Part shown: positions 46,292 to 57,464 of the stretch, in pieces
Layout of the letters: every line of letters begins with the position of its first letter
How positions within the stretch are numbered: the first letter of the stretch is position 1
Assembly (NCBI GenBank): GCA_040954595.2
Contig: CM082591.2
Coordinates: forward strand, 5,332,001-5,396,000
Source of the DNA: Balanoglossus misakiensis
Lineage: Eukaryota; Hemichordata
Direction: 5' to 3'
Length of the DNA stretch: 64,000 nt
Translations under genes and position numbers: made by a program
The notes under the pieces: generated by a model
The model's database searches: none
What the model was told of the DNA's origin: nothing
What the model saw: the letters and a program-made list of their open reading frames with translations, nothing else

Positions 46292-49200
46292 ATGGGACTA
46301 TATAAAGAAAATCTCCTTTGCTCAGTCTTGACACTCTCAACTCTTCTCGTAATTGGCACAAATGCAGGTGAGTGGCTTCACTTTCTTTTACAGTATGCAT
46401 ATAGGAAGTGCGTCTACTGCCTGGGCGTGTATGTGTACCACAGTGACTGTGGTGTTTTGTATACATGTACATTTCAAGGCCAATCACTGCGCTGGACATT
46501 GGGCGTGACACGACCATTCTCTGCGAAAGGGGTAAATTGCATTCGTTTCATTGTGGAAACATTTCTGCCTCTCGAATTCAAGCATATCATCATATGAGTA
46601 TGACGACATATTAGTGCCATTCAAAGTATGGACCTAAAAGGCAATGTGTGTCATATGATACTTCCGCGTGTGACGTCACAAACAGTCAGGGCTACCCACG
46701 TAATATAGTATATAGAAATACCGGAAGACGGTTTTATTTTCGCGTTTATGGAAGTTGACGGCTCCTAACATCAGTTCAGATTTTTATAACAAATTAAAAT
46801 GTCTATAGACTTTGGTTTGGTGAATTTTCGAGAGTGAACTTGTACATTGCAAACTTCAAAATCTGGGCGTAAATTACGCCATTGTCAGGCTGCGGTCGGT
46901 TGACGTTCGTTGTGCTGCAATCAGGGGAGGACCATTTAATTTCTTTGGGTAGAAGATTTATGTACGTCAGCAATTTTTCAGCCATTGTTACAACAATTTT
47001 TTATTCGATTGGCAGTCCGCCTTTTTCTTCAAGGCACTGCAGAAGAATTTTTCCTCAACATCATCTGTCAACAATTTCCTAATCCATCCACCCCCTGAAA
47101 TCAAATGGTTCTCCCCTTAGTAACGGAAACGCACTTTTTGCACTCGCGGAGCATACGGTAAAGCGTCAGGTAATATAGTCCGCAAATCCAATGGTGTTTT
47201 GCCGATGTCTAAAACTTTTTAACAACATGTTGTCAACAGATGCTTGTACTGTTTTGGACTTTGTTGTATTGTGCAAAATCAGAAGAAAAAAATTTATATA
47301 AATCCAAACACACCATGCTATAATTGTTTCTCTTGGTAGGAAATCTTACAGAATCCGAGTCCGTTCAACTAGTACACGGGGAAACACCACATGAAGGTCG
47401 TGTTGAGATGTATATAGAAGACGAAGGAGGGTGGTTACCCATTTTGTATTATCGTCCGTCGATAACCGGTGGTGTGCCTAGTTGGAATTTCATGGCTGCG
47501 GATATCGCTTGCAGGGAAATAGGTATGTTGTACTTGCCTTCAGTGTACCTACTAACTTCTCCTGATACAAATACGGCCTACTACTACATATAGGATAAAC
47601 AGTGAAAAATTGACACCTCCCCGAGAGTGTGACCTATCCAAACAAATGAGTTAGCTATTGTAGTTCTTTTTATTGATGATGAACTGCAAACTGTGTTTGT
47701 TTTATGGAAAAGTAAACTTAACATGTAAGCTGACATCCAGGCAAGGTAACGCAGTCTTTTACACCTAATATGCATGTGACCAAATCACTTGGTTCATCTC
47801 CGAATGTTCATAACACTCTCTCTCTCTGTCTCTAAATACATTGCTTATTTATAGAGAAACAAACACAGGTCGTCGACGAATATGCATGCGCAATTGGCAC
47901 ATTTTAATCAGTTCAGTTTAGAAAAGGTACTTTACCCTGTGTCTGACGTTCTTGTATGATTGTAAAGAGTTGAATTTTTTTATTTTTTCTTCCTTCTTCA
48001 AATCACAGGATATCCAGGTGCCTTGTCTCACGGGAAAGAGGACGGTGCACTTTCGGGAGACTCGAGACGTCGAGTCACTTCTGTTCGGTGCAGCGAAGAA
48101 GATGCCTCACTCTTAGACTGCGACTACGAATTGTCGTCTTTAGATTTTGAAGCTGCGGCCACGGTGAAATGCAACTGTGAGTGAACTACTGAAAGTACAA
48201 CAACCTACACTCAACGTTGGTGGATTGTATATTAAAGGGGAAATCCGGTCCAGCTGATTTCTACATAATTTGGTAGCATTGAGGTCACTCTTTCAGACAA
48301 AAACATATTCGCCATGTATAAGTCGATTTTTTACAAAATCGAGGGAAAGTTGGCAGAAATTCCAATATGGCGTTTACTGTAATTTGAATCATGGGAAAAA
48401 AATTGCAAGGACTAACTTCTGCCCACCTTGGTGTGGGTGATACCATTTTCCGATGCAGGACATTGACACTACCTCTCTCTCCCTCTCCCTCCGTCTCTCT
48501 CTGTTATAGTCATCGATTGTGGTGATCCTGGTGAAGTCGCAAATGCAGACAGAGTAGGGACTGAATACAGTTACAACAGCAATGTCACGTATGTATGCCA
48601 CGATGGATACTACATCATCGGCAATGATGTCGTTCACTGTACTATTGAGGGAAATTGGACACAGAAACCATCTTGTCATGGTAAGCTACTTTAGTGTGTC
48701 AAAAAGGGATAGTGAATAATATGAATGTTTGTTTATTGTGTACTTAATACAATATATTGTCTTGGGTTATGTTGGACTGTTTTGTAAATGATGTACTGCA
48801 ATATTTACAACATAGTGGGTTGATTTCAAAGACATGAAAAACATTGAAAAGCACAGGAAAAATATAGAAATGAGACCGGAAGTGTTGAAATATGTATAAT
48901 AATCCAATGTCTTTTGTTTCTTTGCATCCAAGAATATCCAATGAGTACCATCACACCTAAAACTGGATCCCACGTCAAAATTGGTATTATATTATATTAT
49001 ATTATATTATATTATATTATATTATATTATATTATATTATATTATATTATATTATATTATATTATATTATATTATATTATATTATATTATATTATATTAT
49101 ATTATAGCTTTATACAAAGTTCACAAGTGTACAACAATATTATTTTTTTTCCTAGGTACAATTGTCGGAATTGTAAGTGCTGTTGTCGCTGTAGTTGTTG

Positions 49201-50071
49201 TCATGGTGATTGTGGTTTTGTGTGTGCTAAAAAGGTTAGTTATGTTATGTTATACAATAATATATTACATGTATATGGTATGTTATGTTATATCTTATGT
49301 TATATGATATGTTATATGATATGTTATATATGATATGGTGATGTTATTCGTAATGTTGTGTTTTGTATATGTTATACGATATGATATATTTAAAGTAATG
49401 TTTTTTTATGATATATGGTATGTAGTTATATCGTATACATGTATTATATGTTACGATGTAATTATGTTATGTGTACTTTATATCATGTTGTGGTATGTTA
49501 TGTTATGATATGGTACATTATGTTACTTGTACTGTTGGTCTTTACATCGTGCCAATATAAAACAATGACAACAACACTTTCCTGTGATTTCAGAAAGCCT
49601 GGTTGGAAGCGAGCAGGACAAGACCATAAGCGAAGTGGAAATTTTTCTGCACTGAGAGAACTTGAGGGAGATGAAACTATGGCGTACGAAGAAATACCTG
49701 ATGATGTAGAGAAGAGCAGTGCAGGTGTGGCTCGCCATGGTGACAATGGAAAAAACATTTCTCAGTACGAAAAGATTGACCCGGGAACACGCTTTGAACA
49801 TCAGTACACTGGTCTTCAAGGCGACGGCAAGAATCGACGCGATTTTGCTGCGGCAAATGATGAAGAATATCAGCCGATTGATCCGTCGCTTGTTAGCGAC
49901 AGCACGTATTGCGGTCTTCAACAAGACAAAGATAATTCCGGCGATCAAGGCACGGAGCAGGAAGAGCCTGCAGCAGGGAAAGCGTACGAGTCTTTGAGGC
50001 GAAGTTTACAGAGTGACCAAACATACACTGGTTTGAACAAGGACATCCCACATGTTGGACAAGACAGCTGA
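46292..50071 (+). CDS. Receptor I: SRCR-CCP-TM with a triple ITAM-like tail, 401 residues
   Basis: Predicted type I signalling receptor. Exons: signal 46292-46367, SRCR 47340-47522 and 48009-48176, CCP 48510-48680, stalk 48933-48983, transmembrane 49156-49234, tail 49594-50071. Joins are phase 1, then phase 2 before the tail, as in the other receptors. Domains: signal 1-25 (MGLYKENLLCSVLTLSTLLV), SRCR 26-142, CCP 143-199, transmembrane 217-242 (valine-rich, no charge), tail 243-401. WSC and CUB exons are absent: the SRCR exon is followed after only 333 bp by a CCP exon most like CCP2 of receptor H. The tail has seven YxxI/L motifs: Y274 alone, then pairs Y301/Y314, Y335/Y348 and Y374/Y387, each pair spaced YxxI/L-x9-YxxL. 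In known families, paired YxxI/L motifs bind tandem-SH2 kinases of the Syk type after phosphorylation; that role is inferred. Gene-level confidence is high, function moderate. Confidence 0.9.
48985..49105. repeat. (ATTAT)n microsatellite
   Basis: About 24 near-perfect five-base units starting right after the donor site of the stalk exon of receptor I. Confidence 0.95.
49240..49530. repeat. TATG/ATATG-rich low-complexity tract
   Basis: Irregular TATGTTATATGATATG-like sequence filling most of the last intron of receptor I, with no exact unit. Open frames through it are not credible. Confidence 0.8.
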
Positions 50072-51544
50072 GTATAACCACCACAGTAGGACCAGTTTGT
50101 TAAATAATCAGGTTTTACTGTACACAGATTGAAATTCAGGACTTTCCATGCTTATGTTTCAAGGCCCATGATGGTCTTACGGGCATGTGCATAATTTTGT
50201 GTGTACAAACATTACGTCCAATCCAAATGTTCTGCAAATTTCGCGTTTGTCACATTCAAATAGTGGACTGCCTTCGCTTCCTTCCATATTTCATGCAAAA
50301 CGTATAAGTAGACTTTTGTTTTGTCCCTTCTTTTTAGCCAATTTGGAGTCTTTTTCTTGATCTTCAGATTCCTGAAGTGTACATAAATATCACAGGAATC
50401 TTTGTAAATATATGTTTTAGTTATTTATAATGCAAATGTGTTGGTAAAGACTTGATTTGATATAACAATGTACCATTTGGAAATTCATATTTTTAAACAA
50501 AATACTTATAGAGTGTAAATATTTAGCTAGTTCATATTCCTACACCTTTTAGAATTCTCATACAAATTTTTTTTTTAACAAATAACAATTATGTCCTCTA
50601 TGTTCATAGTAATGCTTACTGTTTGGGTTAGATTGAAAATTGAATATCTTCAACTTTTAAAAACTAATCAGAATGACGTCAAAATGAAAAAACAACAGCA
50701 CTCCAACATATAATAATTACAAATGACTTTATTTCCAAAATTATTTCCAACATGACTACCGGTATTTCCTCAACTTGCATGGCTGCTGGTATAATACAAG
50801 TATAAATTCAAAAGTTCAATACATGATAAAAAATGTTATGAGTGGTCAGCTATCTCTAACTCAAAACTGTACATCATCAAATCGTTATAAAGATGTTTTA
50901 AGAAAACTGACGACCATGTCAAAGACAATTTACACATTCTATTCACTTTCACTTCATGTCTTAAAACCATACAACTAATGATACAACATCCAAGAAAATT
51001 CAAGTGGAAAGTTCACGCCTTCCATGTATGAACTTGAGTGGCGATTAGCAACTTTAATAAATTAATATAAACTGGACATTGTCAAAATTCATGTGAGCAG
51101 ATTGACATCAAGGAAAGTTGGCCAAACTTTTTCGAAGACTTCTGTGAAATAATTAGGTGACTTATAATCATGCCATCATGATTGACGAGGAAGTGTAGAC
51201 CACTTTACACTGTATACTGACAAAAGGTTGTGAGAGAAGAAATGAAAAAAGGTCATCAAACTAATATGAATACTCGGCCATCCCCACTTTTCCGTGTTGT
51301 GGGGAGGGCATCCGTTCTCCTGGTGCAGAGGACCGGGCCAGTTTGTCTCCGTGAAATTACTGAAGATGGTGTCTAGTTAATGTACATTCACAGTAGGCCT
51401 CCGGAATGAAATGTTGCATATCAAACACTGCATCGTACCGAAGAAATCCTGTGTATAGGGTAGGTAGGATGCGTATGTCTACATTTATTTACACACATGG
51501 ACTTGTTTGTACAGTGGTCCCTTTGTATTCCGTTCTTGTTTTTA
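50072..51544. other. Non-coding gap between receptor I and LIN9 (convergent)
   Basis: Contains the 3' flanks of both genes. TTTATT at 51484-51489 is an AATAAA on the minus strand, about 55 bases past the LIN9 stop. No gene recognised. Confidence 0.5.
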
Positions 51545-54500
51545 TCAATAGAGCGAGTGTTCAGCAGCAAAAGCATGGAGATTCCCCATCTGACTCATAC
51601 CACTCTGGATGTGAGCGACGTGAATCTCTACACTGTCTTGGAAACAACTGAGGAGGGGGAAAAGAGAAAGAAACAAAACCAGATTAACAAATCATTTAAT
51701 CTGAGATTTTTTTTGAAGACAAATCATGAGGGGATATACTTAGCTTCCTTATCCTATGGTCACTTTTTGACTGTACACAGTGATTTTAGCAATTTAGAAA
51801 GTGAGAGATCAGGACTTACACTCTTACTTACCTATGGTTTCTCAGATCAATTTTCTTTTTCACTTCTTCTAATGACTCAGTCAATGTCTTCAGTTCGAAT
51901 GAATTCAAGTCACTCTCTGCAAGATTCTATTAGGATGACCAGCAAAGAATAACCATTATAATATCAGTATCATGATTGCCAAAAAACACCATTCGTAAAT
52001 ACACAATGCAAACTGTTTATAAATTGGACGCATGCGAACACTGTAGAACATACTGGCTGCTGTAAGGTTAAAACATTCTATATCAAAAACAGCATAGCCA
52101 TGCCGTTGGACATGAGAAAGATTTCAAATTCTCTTACCTTTATTTGGAGCATCAGTGACGTCAACATTGATATCAATTCGGTCAGCGATTCATTCTTCAC
52201 CGTCTTGGGACCCAGCGATAGGTTGGTTTTGTGCACAAGCTCCTTAGCTTCCTCTGCACACTTTCTTTTCATTTCGTTCGGCTGGTCCATTGGCTGGAGG
52301 CCTTGTTCTGGTGCAATCTGTGAAGAAACAGGACCCAGTCAAATATAGGTGGGACAGATTTGTGACTTTCTCTGCTCTTATCATCGAGCCTGACCCAGTT
52401 ATCTTACGGACAGTGCTTCACAGAGTCTAAATTTAACACTTTGAACCTGGGTCAGAGTGCAAAGGTTAAATCATAGAATTCATAAACCTTACATGTATTT
52501 AACCCTTTCACCCCTATTTTCCTGTATAGAGTCCTTATTTCACTATAGAAAACAATGGATCTGGACTGGACCATAATGGTGAAGGGGTTGGATAACTTAC
52601 TTCTTGGCAGTACTGTTGCACTCCGATGAGGTACGTGTTGAGGTCTTTGTTAAGTCTTTCTAGTTCTATCACTACACTGGCGTATTTTCTCTGGAAATCG
52701 GGAGTTATTGGCATCTGGTAGGATTTCTGTGGGGAAAAAGGACACAGTTAGAAACATATGTATTACAATCAAGAGAACCTTGAGAAACCATCAACCACTT
52801 AAAACGTACTGAAAAGTTAAACTAATGGAGCTTTAATCTTACATCAATAGTCACTCACCATTCTTTCAGCTTCCGTGTTTAAATCTTTAAGTTTCCTCAG
52901 CTGGTCTTTCTTGATCATCAGGATTTTTGACAACCTTGTCTGAAAGATCATAAAAAAACAAGTCTGAAACAACAAATAACAGTTTTACAAGACTGAAACT
53001 GTATTCAGTTTCTGGTATCATTTAAACAAACTGCACTTGACCACATTCAGTTTCTGGTCTGAAGTAAAGTTAACTGCATGAAAGTAAAGTCCAGAAACAT
53101 AAGCCTGGCATAAACTTACAACAAGAACAAGAAATTTGACTGGGAAACCACCGAGCGTGTCCCCATCAAGACCTTGCAAACGGCTTCTGAGCGGTGACGT
53201 TCCAAGAACTGGATCATGTTCTAACTGGGGTGACTGTAACGAACCCATTGTTAACCTGTGGAGATACAAGAAACTTGAGATTATCTGATGATTGGGTGAA
53301 ATGTGAAAATGTAAATTACTTTACTATATGTGAACTTTCTTTTACCAAATCACAGTTGCTAATTGCATTCACCAACATTGCTCTTAATTTTTTCACTCTG
53401 GAAACTAAAATATACTTTGTAGTAATTACATCTACATGTGTATCTGCTAAAAAATTAGCAAGATAGGTAGTATGGTTTACCTTGGTGGTGTTAAAAATGC
53501 CGACCTGGGTCGTTGTTTTTGAATAAATGCTGCCAATGGCATGGTTTCCTGTTCTTCATTGGACTGTAATAATGAATTAGGGACAAAATAGCCACTTATT
53601 ATGTGGAAGTAAGACATTATTTTTTCTCGTAGTACAACAATGACTGATGTATATCAGATTCTTAACCCCTTGACTACCTAGAGTGCAGGAAATTTACCTC
53701 ACTGTATTAAAATGAATGAGCGAAAAAGTGCTGCAAACTCACCAAGACTTCCACGTCCGGAATGGTGTGCGTACCAAGCCCGGGTCTGTCGAATGTCACT
53801 CTGTATGTTGCATTTAAAGTGTCTACAGCATCTATCTGACCTGTAAATAAGCCGTCTTGCGGGACCCTGAGACGTGCTGCAACGAACATTCGACATTCAA
53901 ATTAACAGCTGTAGGTATTAATAAGGTAGCCTTTCACGTGTTTCCTTTGATTTTTCATGTTGTTTTGCAATATAACCCAATGCTGCCAACTATCCGGGGT
54001 AATGGCCTATTACTGTTCATGTACAGTGCAATGAAGGTAACTTACCTGTTACTTTTGTACCGATTACAAGTGGTAACGGAATCTCCTCGGGCAGATCTTT
54101 GAAGTCTGACAATTCCCGCGCTTTCCTCTGCTGCAAGAGTCGCACCTTCTGTCGCTTGGTGGCCAACGCTGATCTCTCTTCTTCAAAGAACGCTGGTGAA
54201 CACCTGAACAGATTGTGGTTGGGAGATGATAATACAGTATTCATAGGCAGTCAAACCCTTGTTAGTGGCCACCCCTATATAGTGGTCACCTCTATATAGT
54301 GGCCACTTTGTTACAGTCCCTGTGCAATTCACATTGTGTTAATTAACCTCTATATATGGGTCAACTCTCTCTAAACGCCAGTTTAGGAAAATCCCTTGAC
54401 TGGCCACTATACAAAGCCTCTGCTTTCTTGAAATGATTTCTGTATACTTTTGTCTATGCAAATGCATGTAGATTGATGTGTTGTTTAAAAAAATAGCATT

Positions 54501-56805
54501 TCTTGTCTTATGGCTAAGTATACAAGTATTATATATTGGCATTAAACCACTCCTAGGCATTGGTGTACTACTTGTTTGTGACTAGGTAACATGCATATAT
54601 GTACATGTACTTGTATATAATGTGAAGTGGTTAAAACATTGTGGTATACCATTACTTTACCTGGGAGTGGTTTATTGCTTAACCCTTTCACCACCATGGT
54701 TTAGTCCAAATCTATTGCTTTCTCTGGTAAAGTTGGACCTCCATAGAGGCAACTGGGGGTGACAGGGTTAAATATTCAAATTTCGCAGGAGACATTATCC
54801 TACCTCCTCGGCTTGCCCATCAGTCTTCTGATTGTAGACCATTCAGTCCTACTCATCCTTCTGGTTTTCAACTGTGGAAAATTCTCTCTCAGACACACAC
54901 AAAAATCATTCTCTCCTTCAAACAGGGGTCTGTCATGAAACCCAAAAAAAATGTATTATTCAGTTATTCACTTCAGAGTTTGGGGAAGCACTACATTTGA
55001 CACCCTGTACGAAGGTCAGGAATTGCATCTTTTCATATTCTGATCTCTGTATGAAAAGTATTTTTGTTTGCTATCAAAAGCTCTCATAAAGCACACTGAC
55101 ATTCTTCATATACCCAACATAGCTTGCCAGGGTAAACCTTACATTGAAAATGGTATTTTGTCTGCGGCAACAAATGCACATTATGTCAATTGTAATTTTC
55201 ATTATGTACAATATACAACTAAAGTCCCTTTATCTTTTTAACCCTTTCACCACCATGGTTTGATCCAAATCCATTGTTTTCTACAGTGAATTTGGACTCC
55301 TATATAGGAAACCAGGGGTGAAAGGGTTAAAAATTGGTCAAGCTGACAAGTTCACAGAATCCTATTGCCTTACCTGTCAATATTGGAATAAAACCATTCA
55401 TAAATGCACCACTTGTATGCTTTGGGGAGCTTCAGCAGATTTTTTAATCTAGCACCAATCTTTTGAGCCGCCCGCTTGTCTGGTGTAGTCATCAAGGCAG
55501 GTGTCAATGATCTCTGTGTGTGTCAATCATATAAGAAAAACACAAACATTCCCAGACATGTCAAATGAGTAATTGATAATCTGCATAAAAGCTTATGTGT
55601 GAGGAATAATCAAACCAACTTCAAATTACATAAGCACTTATTTTGCCACTCATGCTGACTATTATATATTATATCTCTAAGTAATGATAGTAACCATGTC
55701 TGTAAACATCTGCAATGGTTATTCGATGCCAAATGATTGCTTAATTATTTATTAGTATTTTGAGTATATGGACTTATATTCTCTAAAAACAGTTATTATT
55801 ATTATTATTATTATTATTTAATTTCTGCGAGGCATAACTCCACATTCAATACTCAATGCCAGAACACACACCGGATGAGAATTTGGGCTGATTTTCGAAG
55901 CCTTCCTTGGAGACTTCATCGGGACAGTCGTCACGTCAGCATAGTCATCTAGTCGACGATTCCGCTTTCTATCTCTGCCAGTCTGTAAAAGGAAAGATCA
56001 ACAAAAATGACAATAAATTATATCAGTACATACCACATCCCTTATCCCCCACCCCATTTACTTATTATAGGTCCCAAGTTCACCATAGTAAAACAATGGG
56101 TTTGGACTAAACCATGCCAGCTGAAGAGGGGGGATCTAAATGCAGTGTTCTGGAATGCAGAATTTGTATGGTTTCTTAATAATCCAGACTTACCCTTCTG
56201 TAGGTACTGGGAGAGTTCTTTCCAGCGGTCTTCAAACTCATCAGAGCTTCTGCCGAACTACCTACATAAATTAGAATATATACGTTCGTGTGTTTCCCTG
56301 TGTAATGAGTGGTCATTGGTGTATGAGAGATTTCCATGATGATGATCAATATATCTTGCCGACAATGCGAGTGTTGCTAACACCGGTACTGTATGTAAAC
56401 AGTACCGTAGTCCGTAACAAAATAAGCCGGTGATTTCGTCTAAAGACCAGCTGGATTTTGAATCAAGATACGCCACGTTGTGTGTTGGTATACGCGTACA
56501 AATGAAATGCATCGAAATCATTATATTTAGGTCAGCAACGTTACGTATGTAATGTTTGTCCTCTATATTCTAAACCCCGATCGCTTCCGCACCAGACCCA
56601 TTTTCTGGCATCGTACGTTTACAGCCGGTATATAAGTTTAAACAGATCAGCTCTGTTGCCGATCGGTGTGTTTACCCTTACTGCAAGTGTGGCGATACAC
56701 TTTTAATAAGACAGATCGCACCGATCTTTGGGCACTGGATTTTTACAGGCAATATTAAACAATGTATGTGTTGTCCTACTTACTCTCCAACGCACTGTCC
56801 GCCAT
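51545..56805 (-). CDS. LIN9: LIN9, MuvB/DREAM complex subunit, 14 exons, 520 residues
   Basis: In characterised animals LIN9 is a core subunit of the nuclear MuvB complex, which forms DREAM (repressive) and B-Myb complexes that control cell-cycle genes. Exons in coding order: 56784-56805, 56194-56261, 55872-55982, 55374-55513, 54804-54929, 54046-54203, 53743-53876, 53481-53563, 53120-53255, 52859-52939, 52601-52726, 52138-52317, 51832-51926, 51545-51647. All phases fit; human LIN9 is about 542 residues. The DIRP domain spans about 75-185 (LKNLLKLPKAYKWCIYEWFY, FEGENDFCVCL, RRLMGKPRRCSPAFFEEERS). It is followed by the Tudor-like stretch with GLFTGQIDAVDTLNATYRVT, then LGGFPVKFL, coiled-coil helices at about 327-400 and the conserved C-terminus VEIHVAHIQSGMSQMGNLHA. 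Start ATG 56803-56805 (MADSALE). Transcribed away from SPT2. Introns contain four MITE-3 copies. Confidence 0.95.
52499..52590. mobile_element. MITE family 3, copy b
   Basis: TTAACCCTTTCACCCCTATT at the left, AATGGTGAAGGGGTTGG at the right, interior CACTATAGAAAACAATGGAT. In a LIN9 intron; the right TTAA has decayed. Confidence 0.75.
54679..54771. mobile_element. MITE family 3, copy c
   Basis: TTAACCCTTTCACCACCATG at the left and GGGTGACAGGGTTAA at the right, both TTAA ends intact, with CAAATCTATTGCTTTCT inside. In a LIN9 intron. Confidence 0.82.
55239..55330. mobile_element. MITE family 3, copy d
   Basis: The best-preserved copy: TTAACCCTTTCACCACCATG at the left, CAGGGGTGAAAGGGTTAA at the right, and CAAATCCATTGTTTTCTACA inside. 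In a LIN9 intron. Confidence 0.85.
55796..55819. repeat. (ATT)n microsatellite
   Basis: About eight ATT units in a LIN9 intron. Confidence 0.85.
56041..56132. mobile_element. MITE family 3, copy e (degenerate)
   Basis: CCCCCACCCCATTTACTTAT at the left and GCTGAAGAGGGGGG at the right, with the family interior CACCATAGTAAAACAATGGG and TTGGACTAAACCATG. The TTAA ends are lost. In LIN9 intron 2. Confidence 0.6.
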
Positions 56806-57168
56806 CTTGGAATGGACGCGCCTCTTTTTAAAGAACCGCGGGGAACTCTGGGACATAAATAATGAGTGAAATTGATGCGTGTGTTTTCTTCCGGTTGAGT
56901 TCCGTCAAACACAAAAATCTTCAAGGGGAGTCTAGTTGTGGGGCTACGAAACTGCAGAAATATAACATGGTAAAAGAATCGAACTGTGTAGTTTATTTAT
57001 CCTTCAGTATAAATACCACGTCAGTAGAATTTACATTAAAAAACAAACTGCAGATTGATGGATACAAAGTTCCACGGCTTTCGAATTGCGAAATGGGCAT
57101 GAGAAATTAATGGCAATGGGCCTGTAGTTTATACTGATGTAAGATTTTTGATAGATAGATAGATAGAT

Positions 57169-57221
<53 letters not shown>

Positions 57222-57464
57222 CATTGTAGATAGATAGATATAATAGATAGATAGATAGGATACGCGGTTTGGCCCTGTGGTGGCGCCTGTCTGGTGATGA
57301 CGTAGCTTAGTGTAAATGACGTCATAGCATTACCCACATTGCTGTTCTCTGAAATGGCTTCAGCTGTGTCACGGAAGCCGTTGTCGGTTGCGTTGTAGTG
57401 TGGCAACATTCCTCTAAAGGGGCGGTCAGAAGTTGTAGTTGTACTGGTAGGGGTTTAGTACATC
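56806..57464. promoter_or_regulatory. Bidirectional intergenic region between LIN9 and SPT2
   Basis: 659 bp separate the two divergent start codons, so both promoters must lie here or in 5' exons not seen. The right part carries a GATA microsatellite at 57151-57258 and the sequence AAATGACGTCATAGC near 57315-57330, which contains a consensus CRE/ATF palindrome TGACGTCA. No TATA box was identified for either gene. Confidence 0.55.
57151..57258. repeat. (GATA)n microsatellite
   Basis: Interrupted GATA units, with a short ATATAT break and one TACATTGTA interruption, in the LIN9-SPT2 shared upstream region. Confidence 0.95.

Noticed and set aside
48914-49333. Open frames with repeated YYIIL
   Set aside because: Translation of the ATTAT microsatellite. 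The real stalk and transmembrane exons of receptor I lie at its two sides.
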